Origin: Himantopus leucocephalus
Lineage: Eukaryota; Chordata; Aves; Charadriiformes; Recurvirostridae
Direction of reading: 5' to 3'
Assembly: GCA_003993805.1 (NCBI GenBank)
Contig: RSEF01000020.1
Location: forward strand, 11,323,329-11,387,328
Length of the DNA stretch: 64,000 bases
Part shown: positions 35,844 through 47,660 of the stretch, one piece after another
Numbering within the stretch: position 1 is the first letter of the stretch
Layout of the letters: every line of letters begins with the position of its first letter
Translations under genes and position numbers: made by a program
The notes under the pieces: generated by a model
Told to the model about the DNA's origin: nothing
Database searches by the model: none
What the model saw: the letters and a program-made list of their open reading frames with translations, nothing else

Positions 35844-38800
35844 GGTGTCTTGCAGCCCTTCATACTGGTTTAGCAGAACTGATTTGTAGTAGCACTTCAT
35901 TTAAGTCTTCATGAGTCTTGGATTCCAAAAATGGGTAACTAAGCTTTTCCAAGCATTGCCATAAGGCTGCACCACCTGTAGGCCTCCGTGCTAGAGAATT
36001 TACCCAGCTGCTCAAAGTACACTGTGCAAGCCAGAGATAATAAATGATGTAAGCACCTCCAGCTCCGGCTGAATGTTCTGGGTATGAACCTCCCATGCAT
36101 GTGGGCAGAGAGTCCATCCGAGAAGGGAGTTGGGATAATTTTCCAGATGCTCCCACAGCATCCTGTCATAATATGGGAAGATCATTGTGAAGGGAGAAGG
36201 TGCCCAAGACAGTTCCTGTGGTAGCACCAATAACGTTCATCAAGGACGCGCTATTCTTAAAAGGCAGACTTGAGCGTGCATGGGCCAGTCTGTGTGGATA
36301 GCATGTAATCCAGGTAGTTTTGCAAAGAGCCTGTTGCTAGACGGTTACTCTTTGCTCTTCTTTGCCAGGCCTTTGCCAGTGCCTCCCACAATCTTACACA
36401 ACTGTAGGAGAACACAGGGTGCTCATTGTGGCAAAGGAATATTTCCTCAGGGAAAAAAATTTACTTGCTTTATTTTTTACATAATTAACTGAAGAATAGC
36501 TTATTTAAGTGAAAAAAGGAGGGTGAGATGGGTTGACAGACTGAATGTTTATTTAAAATTTTATTTAAAACTTATTTAAAACTGAAACTTTATTTAATCC
36601 ATTCTTTTCAGTTGGTTCACCTCAGAGGTAAAATGTAGTTGGGAAGTTGGTTCTCTCACTCCAGCTAGTGTGCTTCCTAAGAGGTATGGATTTACTGACC
36701 AGTGAGGCATTGGCATCTCTCCCAGTTAGATTAAGACCAGTTTTGCCTCTTGCTATGAGCCCTCAAGATTGTCAGAATAACGACTGGAAGCTTTGAACGG
36801 ACTTCAGTCCTCCTACATCTTTGCCAAAATGCCAAACCACAGTTACCAGCAGAGATTATAGAAAAAACACTTTTAACAAGAAACTTCTAACCACGGAAAG
36901 ACATTTTCTAGGAAAATGTTTTCTGTTTTGCTAAAAAAATGCTTGTCATTGGAAATACAAACCCTTTTCATTAAAGACAGTAGTTGGAGAAATCTAAGCT
37001 AATCTAAACTATCCTACTTGTAGGGCTCTCTGTAGAAAAAAAAAAATCTTAGTTTTTCTTGATAAAAATCAAGGGAAAAAAGCACCCCATGTTTTCACAT
37101 GATAAAAACTGCTTTCCTGATCATCTAGAGTTCAAACAGCAGTCAGCGAACAGTTTAGCTGCCGATGGCTAAGAACTTCTAGCATCTCTACTTTGGCTAA
37201 GGATCCAATGCAAACAGTTTGCTGCTGTCTAAGGTGAGAAGTGCATTCAGTGAATAAAAAACAGTTTTGGTCTGGGAATGACAAACTTATCTGAAAAAGT
37301 CACTTCAAACTCTCGGTAAAAGATACCCATGGTTCTCAGCCAATATATTTTTGTGACTTAGCTACATTTCCTGCCAGATTACAGATCCCCTGCTCCTACA
37401 GTGTGGAAACCTGAATATTAATTTCAGCTGCAGAAAGCCCTGGTGAATTGATGGCCTACTTTGCTCTCTCAGGGGGAAGGTGCACTTTGCTAATTCAGGA
37501 GCCATTGTTTTGGCAGATGGCTCTATTTACTCAATGAGCAGGTCAGGACAAGAGGAAAAATGGAACATAATCCAACAGTATCCAATTAAAGGTAGCTCTG
37601 TGCATCTGTACCAAAGTCATTGCTGTCCAAACCTCTAGGGAGTGTGTTCATTTTTTAGTCTTGTTTCCTAGGGAAATTAGTCTGTCTGCCTGTCTACCTT
37701 TCTGTCTATCAGCGTCTGTCCTCTCCGATCAATTTATGAATCTGCCATTATCAAGGAAAAATGACTGAAGAGGAGGGAGTTTCCAAACATATGGAATTCC
37801 AACGAAGTTAACAGAACTTGGCCACTGAGACAGAAGGAGACCTGAAGTGCCTCCATGGAGGGAAAAGCAGATGGAACAATATCTAGCCATTCCCAGACTG
37901 GAATGCAGGTCGGACCTGTTGGCCTCAGCAAGCATATACCGCCTCACCAGTTTGAACCAGGATAGTGCCTACTTCACTCGCCCATCCCAGCTGGGGAATG
38001 TGGGAGCAGATGAGGGGAACGGTCTGTGGAGGACAAGATGTTAGAGACATAGGAAGAGATAGAGTATGGGAAGGGAGGGGGTGAAACTAGGGTACAGAGG
38101 ACCCAAATCAGTAAACAACTGCATTTTGTTAGTGGTGTTATTCACAGAAATTCTTGCTAAAATACCAAGTTCTGGGCTAGATTATAATTCAACAAAAACA
38201 TCGCTCAGGAACCTGTCACCAAAGGATACCACCTAGCATGCTAGTGTACCCTTGGCAATGGCATCCCTGTAAAACGAAGAAACTGGGAAAACAAATAACA
38301 TTGATGTTGCTTTCAGAGTAGAAAATTGCCATTGTCTCCTCACAAAAAGCTGATCCATGATCCGTACACATTTAGCAGAGCTGTAACAAAATCATAGTGT
38401 ATGAGTCTTTTTAGCAATAGACTTCTGTAGCATAACTACTCATCTGTGTGCCGTTAGAGTGCTATTAAAATGCTATACTGACTTAATACCCAAATAACTC
38501 TGCTAGGGGTGGGTACTGCTCTAATAATCTCAACTTAGGTAAAGTAGTACCAGGTTTGTGGACAGAAAAGCTTTTAGGAAAAAAGATTTGAAAAACCAAC
38601 CAAGAAAACATTACGGTTTCCCTAAAAGTTGAACCTTGTCTGTATTAAATTTCATCTCTATTTTGACTGAAGCTCAGAACTGGTTTTGGAACCAGATGTA
38701 AACATTAGTATTATTATGGCTTTTTTAATGTTGAGCAAGAAAAATATCATTTGCTTCAGTTTTCCTGGAACTGAAAGAACAGTGAGAGATGGCAGAGCAG

Positions 38801-38890
38801 GTTCAAGTTCTAGCTAATTATTGGATTCATTAGAATTGGACTGTCTGAAGCAAATAATGTAGGCAAACCCTGGAGAAAGCAGGGTGAGAG
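35844..38890. other. Non-coding sequence with short simple repeats
   Basis: Four copies of a TTATTTAAAA-like unit lie at 36549-36598. A degenerate TCTG/TGTC-rich run lies at about 37681-37722. Overlapping minus frames at 35860-36230 (72-98 codons) share one region in three frames and are unrecognised. Confidence 0.5.
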
Positions 38891-38916
38891 GCTTTGGGTT
38901 TTTTCCTTTGTATGAT

Positions 38917-38947
38917 CTCCCCCCCGCTGCCCCCCCCCCCCCNCCCC
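38917..38947 (+). repeat. Poly-C tract with an ambiguous base
   Basis: A C-rich run interrupted by GCTG and carrying an N at 38943. The N and the homopolymer suggest its length is uncertain in the assembly. Confidence 0.85.
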
Positions 38948-41900
38948 AGCACATTAGATATTTGGAGCTATTTCAAGACATTTTTCATTTTGTTGGTAAA
39001 TACGCATGCACCTTGTTCTGGGATTTTAGTCCCTAACTGTTCGCTTTATCCAAGGGAGAAAGGCAAAAACATAAGTGAAGCTCAAACAATAAAACCTCAG
39101 CAATGGGTCAGGCCAGTTATTATTACATGATTTCAAGCTTTGAAAGGTCATTTATGTTTTCCAAGTTGGATGTATTTTTTACACTTATTTGTAATATTAC
39201 CTCACTGTGTTTCATAATGTCAGGGAAAATGTCTGGTTTCAGGCCTAAAATGTCAAAGCAGCATTTTGAAAATCGCTCAGCACTGAGCGAAATGTTTTTC
39301 TGTTGGAGTCAGTGGTAACAGTCCCATTTGCCTTAGCAGGCTTGGGCTAGTGCTGAACGTTATGGAAATCCACCTTTGTTACCATTTTTGCAGGCAGGCT
39401 GCATTTCTCCATATTCTCCTTCCTTCTCCTTTTCCATAGGCCTGTTGGTAAGTGGCAAGATTTCTAGTATAAAAGATAAAAGCATGACAGTTATGAGTTC
39501 TGGATTCACTTCCTATCCTTCCTAATGACTATAGGTTCTATCATAGAACTGGTTTATGCCTCAGTTTACATCTTAGTGACACATAAAATCTCCATCTCAG
39601 AGGGCTTCACGGTTCACCAACACCTGGGAATGACAAAACTGCTGCTTAAGCAAGTGCCAAGTGCATGGAATAAACTGTTCCTATAGTGTTGCGAAAAGTA
39701 ATATAGATGAAGCTGATGCAATCTAGACATATGTCTCCATGTGTGCCTCCATGTTAGGGAGTTATTCTGGATAATACTGACTGCAACAATCGCGAATTTT
39801 CCTAGCAAGGAAAATCAATCTTCAAAAAATGTGATAAGGAGAATGTATTGTTGATATACCCTTCTGAGTGGCTTTGCCATTGGCTTTGTCATGATGATGA
39901 GAAAAAAGGGGGCATAGAATAAATTAATTTGCTGTTCATAACTATGATTCAAAGTTAGGGTTTTTTTCGGGACTCATCTCCCAGTCAGCACACTAGTGAA
40001 ACACATCTGTCGGCTGCAGCAATAGATAATATGTGCTTGGTGCCATATTCTTAAGAATAGCTTTTTTTGCCTGCTCTAGAGATATGTTATGTCTTCAGTT
40101 GTAAGTATTGCCAGATGAAGAAAACTGTTAGCACTCAGATTCTCTAATCCTCTAGACAAGATAAAATATCCAACGTTCCCCTATCGTTGTCTGCCCTCTC
40201 CTGTACCTTGCATTACTATCACATCAGCTTAGAATAAGTTGATGAGAGAAGTGTACAAGAAATGTTTTCTCTCCACTACTTCTATATGGCAAGAATATTT
40301 CCCTTGACTTGTATTCAATACCTTGGTTTGTGAACATTATCATTCTTCCTAATAGCCTGTTTTACTGCAGGGGATTGCTGTGATATAAGGGTATGTTCCA
40401 TATGTGGGGGTTTTTCATGGTAAATGTTTGGTAGCGTAGTGCCATTAAGGAATATTATTCTTTGCCCTGAATAGACGTGCAATACTGGCTGAAGCAGCTC
40501 ACACACCTCACGGGCTCCCAGAGAGCCTGATAAATTAGAACTCCTTCTAGAATTATGTTATTACTTCCTACTGTGATACTTGTACAAATTCCTCTGTCAT
40601 GCTAGCTGGAAGCAGGGAACAGAGAAAGATTTTGGCCCCAGGATGGTGAAGAAGCAGCTATGAATAAAATTATGGTCCCAGAGCACTGATTTTAGTGAGG
40701 GTAGTTGTTCAGTCAATGTATCTCAAATTGTGGTATCCATTTGTGGAGGAAGGTAGGACTGCTTGTTCAAGGTCTGAGATTTCACATGAGAGAGCAGGGA
40801 TTCTTGTTTAAATTATTGCATGTCTTCCTGTTTTCCTGTTTTTTTAAAAAATAACTGTTTGAATTGTACCTTCTTTATCCTTGTTTAGGGACATGATCTA
40901 GGAAAAGGCATGAATTAGAACCATGTATAGCTAACATTAAGTTTTAGTTCATTACTTCTGAAATTAATAATACCAATTGATATTGATACACATTTATTGA
41001 CTGGAGAAGATAGGGAGTCAGAGGAGGAAGGGAGCTTGTTTCACTGGATAAGATTAAATCTAAGACTCTGGTTTAATTAGAGAAAAAATAAGTATCTCTG
41101 GCTCCTCCTGTTCTGAGTTCTTAGCCATAAAAATGTTTCATAATACTGGAAAGCTGTGGTTTACAAAGATTTTAATATTGATCCCATTAAAACTTCGGTA
41201 AGTGCTCCAGTTTACATTGAGAGAAATAAGCCTTGTCCTCAGGATCGTGTGTGGCAATGAGTATTTGCAGGATGTAGCTCTTGTGCAATAAAGCTCAGCA
41301 ATACTAACTTCATGGTTTGGTTTTGCTGTCAGATGGTCGTAATTCCACTGAATTTGGGATTATAAAAATCTCAGAAAAGTATAGTGGGCTCTTTTTATTA
41401 TAATATGATCTGGCAGAAGATCTTATGAATTTTAAAATATTTCTTTTTCTAGCCTGATTGAAAGACTTCACTTTCTGAGGGAAATTGAAGTACACATTTG
41501 TGCAGTCTCCAGCCAAACACATTTGGGAGAAAGAAACAACAGTCTGATTCCTCCATCTCATTTGAGCTGACCTCCCAAACATCACTGCCTAAGCCAGGAG
41601 ACCAAATAGGAATCTAGAGGTGATCTTAATTTAGGACCTTCTTAATGAGATAGAATTTAATATGTTCACTTTGTTGCTAAAATTTTCTTTTGAATGACTT
41701 TTCCATACATTAATTGACTATGTTGTCAGGGCTTATACGTCAAGTAAGAGAATTAAGCATACATTTTGATGAAACTCACCAATGCAAAAATTATTTATTG
41801 AAAAAATTCACATCTTAATGAAATTAAGGAAGTTTGGTGCATCCATAATAATGACAAAAGGTAGGAGGTACTGTCTGAGGGCCTGCAGCACTGAGACTTT

Positions 41901-43737
41901 TGGCAAGCTGGAGATGCTTTCTAATCTGGGAGGCTGTAACCACAGTGGCCCTTCAGCCATTTGGAAATGCTAATGTTTGCAGAAATGAGCTGAGTGTTTT
42001 ACCATGTCTTAGATAATACATTTAATTTGTAAGTCAGTGGGCCATTGATTAGATAATTTTTCTTTTGTTTGTTTGTTATTTTGTATTCTTTATTTGTTGA
42101 TCATATTTTCATATTTCTCAGTTAAGACCATCAAACATTGGCAGTAAACTAACTGAGAGGCCAAATGGCTCAACTCTCTCCATTTTTCTCAGATGCTCCT
42201 GGATGGCACCTAGAGAGGAAAAGAAATGGTAGACCAAGATCTTGGTCTCTATACTATACAATAACTTTCTTCTTTCAGGGTCAGCTTCTGTTAAAAATCT
42301 GCTCCTTTATTTTGACTTTAAAAGGGAGGTAATTTCACATTCAGCATTCACTCTTGGAACTTAGGGAGAGATTTTGAAAGGTATAAATGGCAGGTAGACA
42401 CGTAATTCCCCTGGAAAGTGTCTGTAACACCACCGTAATGTCAGTAAAATTGTGTCGGAGATGAGATTGCTCACTGCCTGCACAAAACACTGCTGTAACG
42501 GAGGAGGTTTGCACACCAGGTATGTGAGCCACTTCGGTGATTTGTGTCCTGACACAGAGGTGGGAGCTACTATTGCCAGTGATGGTACCATCTGACACAG
42601 CTCTGACAAGGGTCAGAACTAGCTAGGTATCCTGCTGTAATGCACACTGCTTATTCCTCTTAAGATGATTCCTAAAAGTGTAGGATGTTAGGATTTTTTT
42701 CCCAGACGTGGGAAAGCTAAGGGAGGGTTTGTACCACCTTCTTGCTCCAACTGATTAGCTGGCATGTTGGGCACTCCCACATCCCATGATATGGTTGCCT
42801 GGTCCCCTAAATTAGCCTGGAGCTGCCTCCTCTTCTGCACATTGTCTTAACCTAGAGGTTGCTCTGCTGTCCTTTGCAGCCTCTGACATCCTGCTGCTCT
42901 CAGGCAGCGTGAAGCTGTAGGGAAGCTGAGAGCACACTGAAGTTTATACGTCCTCCCATGCTTAAAGAAGTTGTAGAATCAGGGTCTTCCAACAGTAAAA
43001 TGAATTGCTCTTCTTGGAGAAGACATAATTATCTGGTCTTCGCTGAAATCAAAGCAACTAGGAAGGAGTAAGGCAGCAACAGCAATAATTCTTCTTTAAA
43101 TCAAAAGGAATTTCTTAAAAGCCCTATGTAAAGAATGCTTGAAATGGTTGGCTCCAGTCCTTAGAAAGCCCCATGCAACGATGTCAGTATAAATCCTCAC
43201 TTGGAATTTGCTTAAGCCAGTTCTCACCCTGAAGCACACGACTGCCCAGACCAGTCACATGCATGACATTAAGATGCCATGTGCACAGTCTGCTACAGCC
43301 ATCACCATCTGGTGTGGAAATGACAAAGGGTGAGGTGATGTTTGTTGAGAGCTGTGAGTAATGAAGCAGGACCAGGGCTGATTACCCAGTCCACTGAAAT
43401 GAAACACAACCCAGTCAAGTGCACATTCCCGGGCTATTTCTGAACCTTTCCATCTCTCTGTCTCCCACCTGAAGCTGACCCACACAGCTACATGCCTTAG
43501 GTGGGAAGGTGTTTCATGCAGAAGGAGACCTGTTGGGCTTTCCACTCTCTGCCCTCTGGTGGTTTTAGCAGCCTGTTGAAACGTGATACAAACATGGCTT
43601 TATGTTGTGCAGATGGGCAAAATATTTTTCTCTTGCTATTGTATCAAAGCATCATGTATAATTTAAACAATATTTATAACATTACTAGAGATAGTCAAAT
43701 TACTTTTTTCTGAAATCATGTAGAACATGGCAAAATC
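38948..43737. other. Non-coding unique sequence, about 4.8 kb
   Basis: No transposon or gene recognised. Minus frames at 42341-42609 overlap in two frames and carry no known domain. The AT-rich, T-rich stretch at 42055-42120 is low complexity. Confidence 0.5.
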
Positions 43738-43925
43738 AAATGAAATTAAAATGAAAAATACCCTTTAATTTCAGCCTGTACAATCATACAATTGCATACA
43801 ATAGTCTGTATGCAAATGGATTAATATGCCAAAAACATAACTTGAGGCTAGAAGTGTAACATCACTCAGTAAATTAACATCAATAATTATAAGCTGTAAA
43901 CAGCAGCAGATATAATTAAGATTTG
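43738..43925. promoter_or_regulatory. POU/homeodomain-site-dense stretch (candidate conserved element)
   Basis: Contains an octamer ATGCAAAT (43810-43817) followed at once by GGATTAA (43818-43824), plus AATTAAAATG, AAATTAACATCAATAATTA and TATAATTAAG, and is free of recognisable repeats. Adjacent octamer and K50-type homeodomain-like sites are common in developmental enhancers. This is inference from base patterns only, with no start site or conservation data. Confidence 0.3.
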
Positions 43926-44051
43926 AGGCCTAAGGGTTGTATATGCCTAGCTGCAACAGACATCATCAGACACCGTGATCTTGATGCTCAAGTCCCCTTC
44001 GGAGACAGCAAAGTTACAAACATTAACCTACATGGAAATAAAGTGTCAACA

Positions 44052-44297
44052 TACTAGGAGAATGGCTGGAAATCTGCCTGGCAGAGAAGGACCTGGGGGT
44101 CTTGGTCAACAACCTGGTGGCCAAGAAGGCCAATGGCATCCTGGGGTGCATCAANNNNNNNNNNNNNNNNNNNNNNNNNNNNNNNNNNNNNNNNNNNNNN
44201 NNNNNNNNNNNNNNNNNNNNNNNNNNNNNNNNNNNNNNNNNNNNNNNNNNNNNNTCCCTTCCAACCCTGACCAGTCTGGGATTCTGTGATTCTGTGA
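44052..44297 (+). mobile_element. CR1 LINE 3' fragment containing an assembly gap
   Basis: The left side reads in frame from 44054 as LGEWLEICLAEKDLGVLV then [15 protein letters not shown], the CR1 ORF2 C-terminal region. About nine residues usually present here (the SMSQQCA stretch) are missing, an in-frame internal loss. After 100 N, the right side is the CR1 3' region (tcccttccaaccctgacc) with two ATTCTGTG tail units at 44281-44296. Left and right parts fit one element, with roughly 600 bases of a normal CR1 absent or hidden in the gap. Confidence 0.92.
44155..44254. other. Assembly gap, 100 N
   Basis: Exactly 100 N, placed inside a CR1 element. The real size is unknown; a standard CR1 would need several hundred bases here. 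Confidence 0.99.
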
Positions 44298-45771
44298 GGG
44301 CTCTTTCTAAAAGATGAAAATAAGAGTTTTTGATTTTCCTCTGTGTGATTCCATTGTTGTGCCTGCTCTCCTTGCAGCTGAAGGTGTGTCAGAACATCAT
44401 GTCAAAACGTTATTTTTCAAAGGGTTAAATTAAATGAGTTGTTACAGTACCCTGCAGATAGAAAACTGTCAGAAAAGAGTGGAGGATGTTGCATTGTGAA
44501 ATTTGTAAGGGGGGAAATAAAGAGGAGAGAGGGCAGGAGGAAAGGGTGAGACAACTACATTGTGAGATTCTGAGCTGTGTGGAGAGAAAAAAGCAAAACA
44601 GATGCTTGTGTATGAAATTTCCTTTCAGAGCTCGGAATCATAATAATAATAAAGAAAAAATAGCCATGGTAGGGGTTTCAAGTGAAACTATTTGAGCATT
44701 TTTAAGGATGTGGAGATTATTGGTACCTTTAAATGGAATATTCAGAGCTTTGCAGAAAAAGACATTAAAGAAAGCAATTGAGTACTCATCATTATGGGGA
44801 AACCCCCCCAGTATGTTGTTTCAGAGCTAGTGCTTCAGCAAAGAAGGCAGCATCAACAGAGAATGGGTTCATGTTTCAAGCTCAGGACTGGACTGTGATA
44901 GTATGTTTTGTGGGTATAATTTTCTAATTTTACTTTAGAGTTATCATTTTCAATTAAGCCTTTGTGTCACTGAAACTCCTTCTGTGGAAGTCCTTAAACA
45001 AAGTGCCTTATGTTGTATACAAATTTCCCTTTCTCTAGGAAGAACTGTTTATGGTATTTGTGCACTTGGAGGATGGTGATGTAAAGGCCAGGCTGCGTCG
45101 GTAGGGGTGGGTATACGAAATTACTCTGATTCCAGGTCCAGAATGGCCCTTCTTTCTGCACATAACCCGGCTATGAGACATGGGACAAAGAGAAGTTTAA
45201 GTGCTGACAGAACTTGGCCCTCTCCTCCTGGGACAGATCAAGGTGTGTCTAGTTAGTTCATCCCAATGACAAAATGACAGATGTTCATCTATCATCCCAA
45301 TGATAGAATTAATTCCAGGTGATGGGACCTGCCCTGTTGGTACCTCTGTGAGATAGTATTTGTGTGGGGAAACCCTAAGATGGCACTTAAGCTAGATGCA
45401 ATTTAGCTTCACTTAAAGACATCTGACAGAGCAGTAAAAGGCGGCCTAAGTGTCCACAGGAAAAAAGACCCAAAACATTATTTTGCCCTTAAGGTCAGGG
45501 AAAGTAAGTCTGTGCTAGCAGTTCTGGAATCCGCACTGATGTGAGCGGGTGCTGGGGGATGCTAGAGTATTACTTCCAATGACTTCAGGGATTGCAGCCT
45601 CTCAAGTGTCTTTGAAATAGTCCTATCAGGGTTTCAGCAGAGCTTGTAGAATTCCCGAACTGATACAGGAACGTGTTACCAACACATTTTTACTACAGAG
45701 GCGACCTGTGAGGTGTTAAACTTTCTGTCACTCCAGTGAAACATGAGTGCAGTAGGTATGTCTGCTGTAGT
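44298..45771. other. Non-coding unique sequence between two CR1 copies
   Basis: A purine-rich patch lies at 44505-44550 (GA-rich low complexity). About 45574-45590 holds 'ttccaatgacttcaggga', resembling the old repeat seen more clearly at 52.6-55.1 kb. No gene recognised. Confidence 0.5.
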
Positions 45772-46034
45772 CACAGAATCATAGAATCATAGAATCGTCT
45801 AGGTTGGAAGGGACCTTTAAGATCATTGAGTCCAACCATCAACCTAAGACTGCCAAAACCACCACTAAACCATGTCCATCAGCACCACGTCTGACCGTCT
45901 TTTAGATGCCTCCAGGGATGGCGACTCCACCATTTCCCTGGGCAGCCTGTTCCAGTGCTTGACAACCCTTTCGGTGAAGAACTTTTTCCTAATATCCATC
46001 CTAAACCTCCCCTGGCGCAACTTGAGGCCATTAG
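45772..46034 (-). mobile_element. CR1 LINE 3' fragment, antisense
   Basis: Starts on + with the reversed tail (cagaatcatagaatcatagaatcg), then 'taggttggaagggacc' and the ORF2 C-terminus. On minus, it retains the NFF and HW-R-P-REMVES-type region as seen through GACAACCCTTTCGGTGAAGA and CCATTTCCCTGGGCAGCC on +. Homology fades at about 46034 (cttgaggccatta), so the copy is strongly 5'-truncated. Confidence 0.94.
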
Positions 46035-46775
46035 TCCGTGAGACTGTACAGGCACTGAAAATGTGATCCTAAGTTGCTTTCTGGTTAGGGAAGGAAAATT
46101 TCATTGTGCATTGTAAGACTGAGCCCAGGTGGACACATTCAGTCCTCAGGGTGGAGTTGATACCAGACATGGGACCGATAGAGACTCGTAGCATGGCCCT
46201 CTCTCTGTTGTGTTTAATAACCTTCTGTGGAACACACTAAACGCAGTACTAGCACTCTCTCGGGCACACTGGGCCATGTAGCTGTCCTAGCTATCACAGA
46301 GCCTTCCTGTAGCAGTCCAGTACTTGGTGTGAATGTGCTTTTACTCACACAATATAGCAGAGAATAGACAAGACTGATCATACACAGAAATGAATATAAT
46401 AAACTCTCTCAAAGAAAACAGCCTTTGAAGAGTGTTGAAGTCTGCCTGTCAAGCAAAACAGAAGCAAAGCTTTCCATTCTTGGCTTAACAAAAGAGCAAA
46501 AAGCAACTGAAGCTTAGCAGAATTGCTTGCCTGTTTGTAGTGATCCTAGTGGTTTGTGGGGAGGCCACATCTTAGGAAGTTATTGCTGGTAACAGGCACA
46601 TACAAAGAGGAGATTGGAAAAAACGGTGTAACAAGTTTGGCTTGATCCTCCTGAAATATTTTTGTTTCCACTAAAAGATACAGAAATGGTCATTTCACAG
46701 TAAGAAACTGCTTGGCCAGGAAATTATTATGTGAGGAATTTTGCTTCAGTGCCTGATTTTTTAAAAAAAGGCAAC
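46035..46775. other. Non-coding unique sequence
   Basis: No feature recognised. There is some residual A-rich composition and no open frame of note. Confidence 0.5.
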
Positions 46776-46779
46776 CTCA

Positions 46780-47010
46780 AACCAGGGCTGCAGGCTGGCT
46801 GCATTCCCGCTCCTCCTCCTTTGCTGCCGGTGCCCTGCCATGTTGACAGAGCTGTGTGCCTGTGCTCGGTGCCTGCTGGAGGTTGGCAAGGCAGCAGCAT
46901 GCACAGTCGCTGCACGGCTGCAGCTACTTATAGCCGGGGCTGAGGAGCTGACTTGGTCTGGAAGCCCCAGGCTGTTTGGGAAGAACAGAGGCGGAGAAAC
47001 CTGCTTAGCT
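46780..47010. other. Local GC-rich, CpG-containing patch
   Basis: Base composition changes sharply here to GC-rich with several CpGs (for example near 46805, 46830, 46866, 46908-46915 and 46935). Open frames exist on both strands (46731-46943, 46840-47031 and minus 46727-46915) because stops are rare in GC-rich DNA. A TATAG lies at 46929-46933. It could be a small CpG-rich regulatory region or an exon, but no protein family or splice pair is recognisable. Confidence 0.25.
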
Positions 47011-47460
47011 ATTTCCCTCCCTCCAGTCTGATGTTAACATCCTCATTCTGCCATCTTAGACTGTTTATTGCCTACTTTACCCATATCACCCTCTCGCCCT
47101 GCCTGGAAGTCAAACAAGGTGAAGACAGCTGAAGTGTTACTCTAACTTGCAGCACCTCGATAAATCTCTTAGTAAAGAGCCAGTGTAGTTTTACAAGTGT
47201 GATGTCTTTTTATTTTATTACCCAGCGTGCAGTACCTGAAGCTGTTTTCCCACAATGTATAAATTTAGTGAGGGAGAAAACCCAATCTTTCCCATCTCTC
47301 TGCCATCAGCTGCCTTTCTGAGATCAAGAAGCACATGGAAATGCTTCCACTGCCTAAATTCTGAGTACAGTACTTTATACTGTAGCACTTTACAAAAATG
47401 TGTTTTATTTGACAGGACTTAATAAAAAAATCTTTTAATCTCTGTCACTGTGGGTAGGTG
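47011..47460. other. Non-coding unique sequence
   Basis: Nothing recognisable beyond AT-rich patches. Confidence 0.5.
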
Positions 47461-47469
47461 GGAAGGCCA

Positions 47470-47660
47470 AAAAGTCTAAATGTTTTAAAGGAAAATTTTA
47501 ATTAGTATGCAAATTTGACTTTCTGCATTAAAATGTCATTTACTAAGTAAATGTTGTTGCACTGGAAGTTCAGATATTTGATCATTTTCTGTCAAGGTGC
47601 CTTTGCAAATTTCCTGAATGTAATAACAGCATTTCAAAAACAAAATTAAATTCTCCTTTT
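47470..47660. promoter_or_regulatory. Octamer plus homeodomain-site stretch (candidate conserved element)
   Basis: TAATTAG (47499-47505) is followed two bases later by ATGCAAAT (47507-47514), in a repeat-free AT-rich block with further ATTAAAAT and ATTTGATCAT motifs. The pairing recalls the stretch at 43,738-43,925. Evidence is only base patterns. Confidence 0.25.

Noticed and set aside
35860..36230. Three overlapping minus frames of 72-98 codons
   Set aside because: Mutually overlapping frames with no domain. They reflect a local shortage of stops and not a gene.
45872..46066. Plus-strand 64-codon frame
   Set aside because: Antisense reading of a minus-strand CR1.
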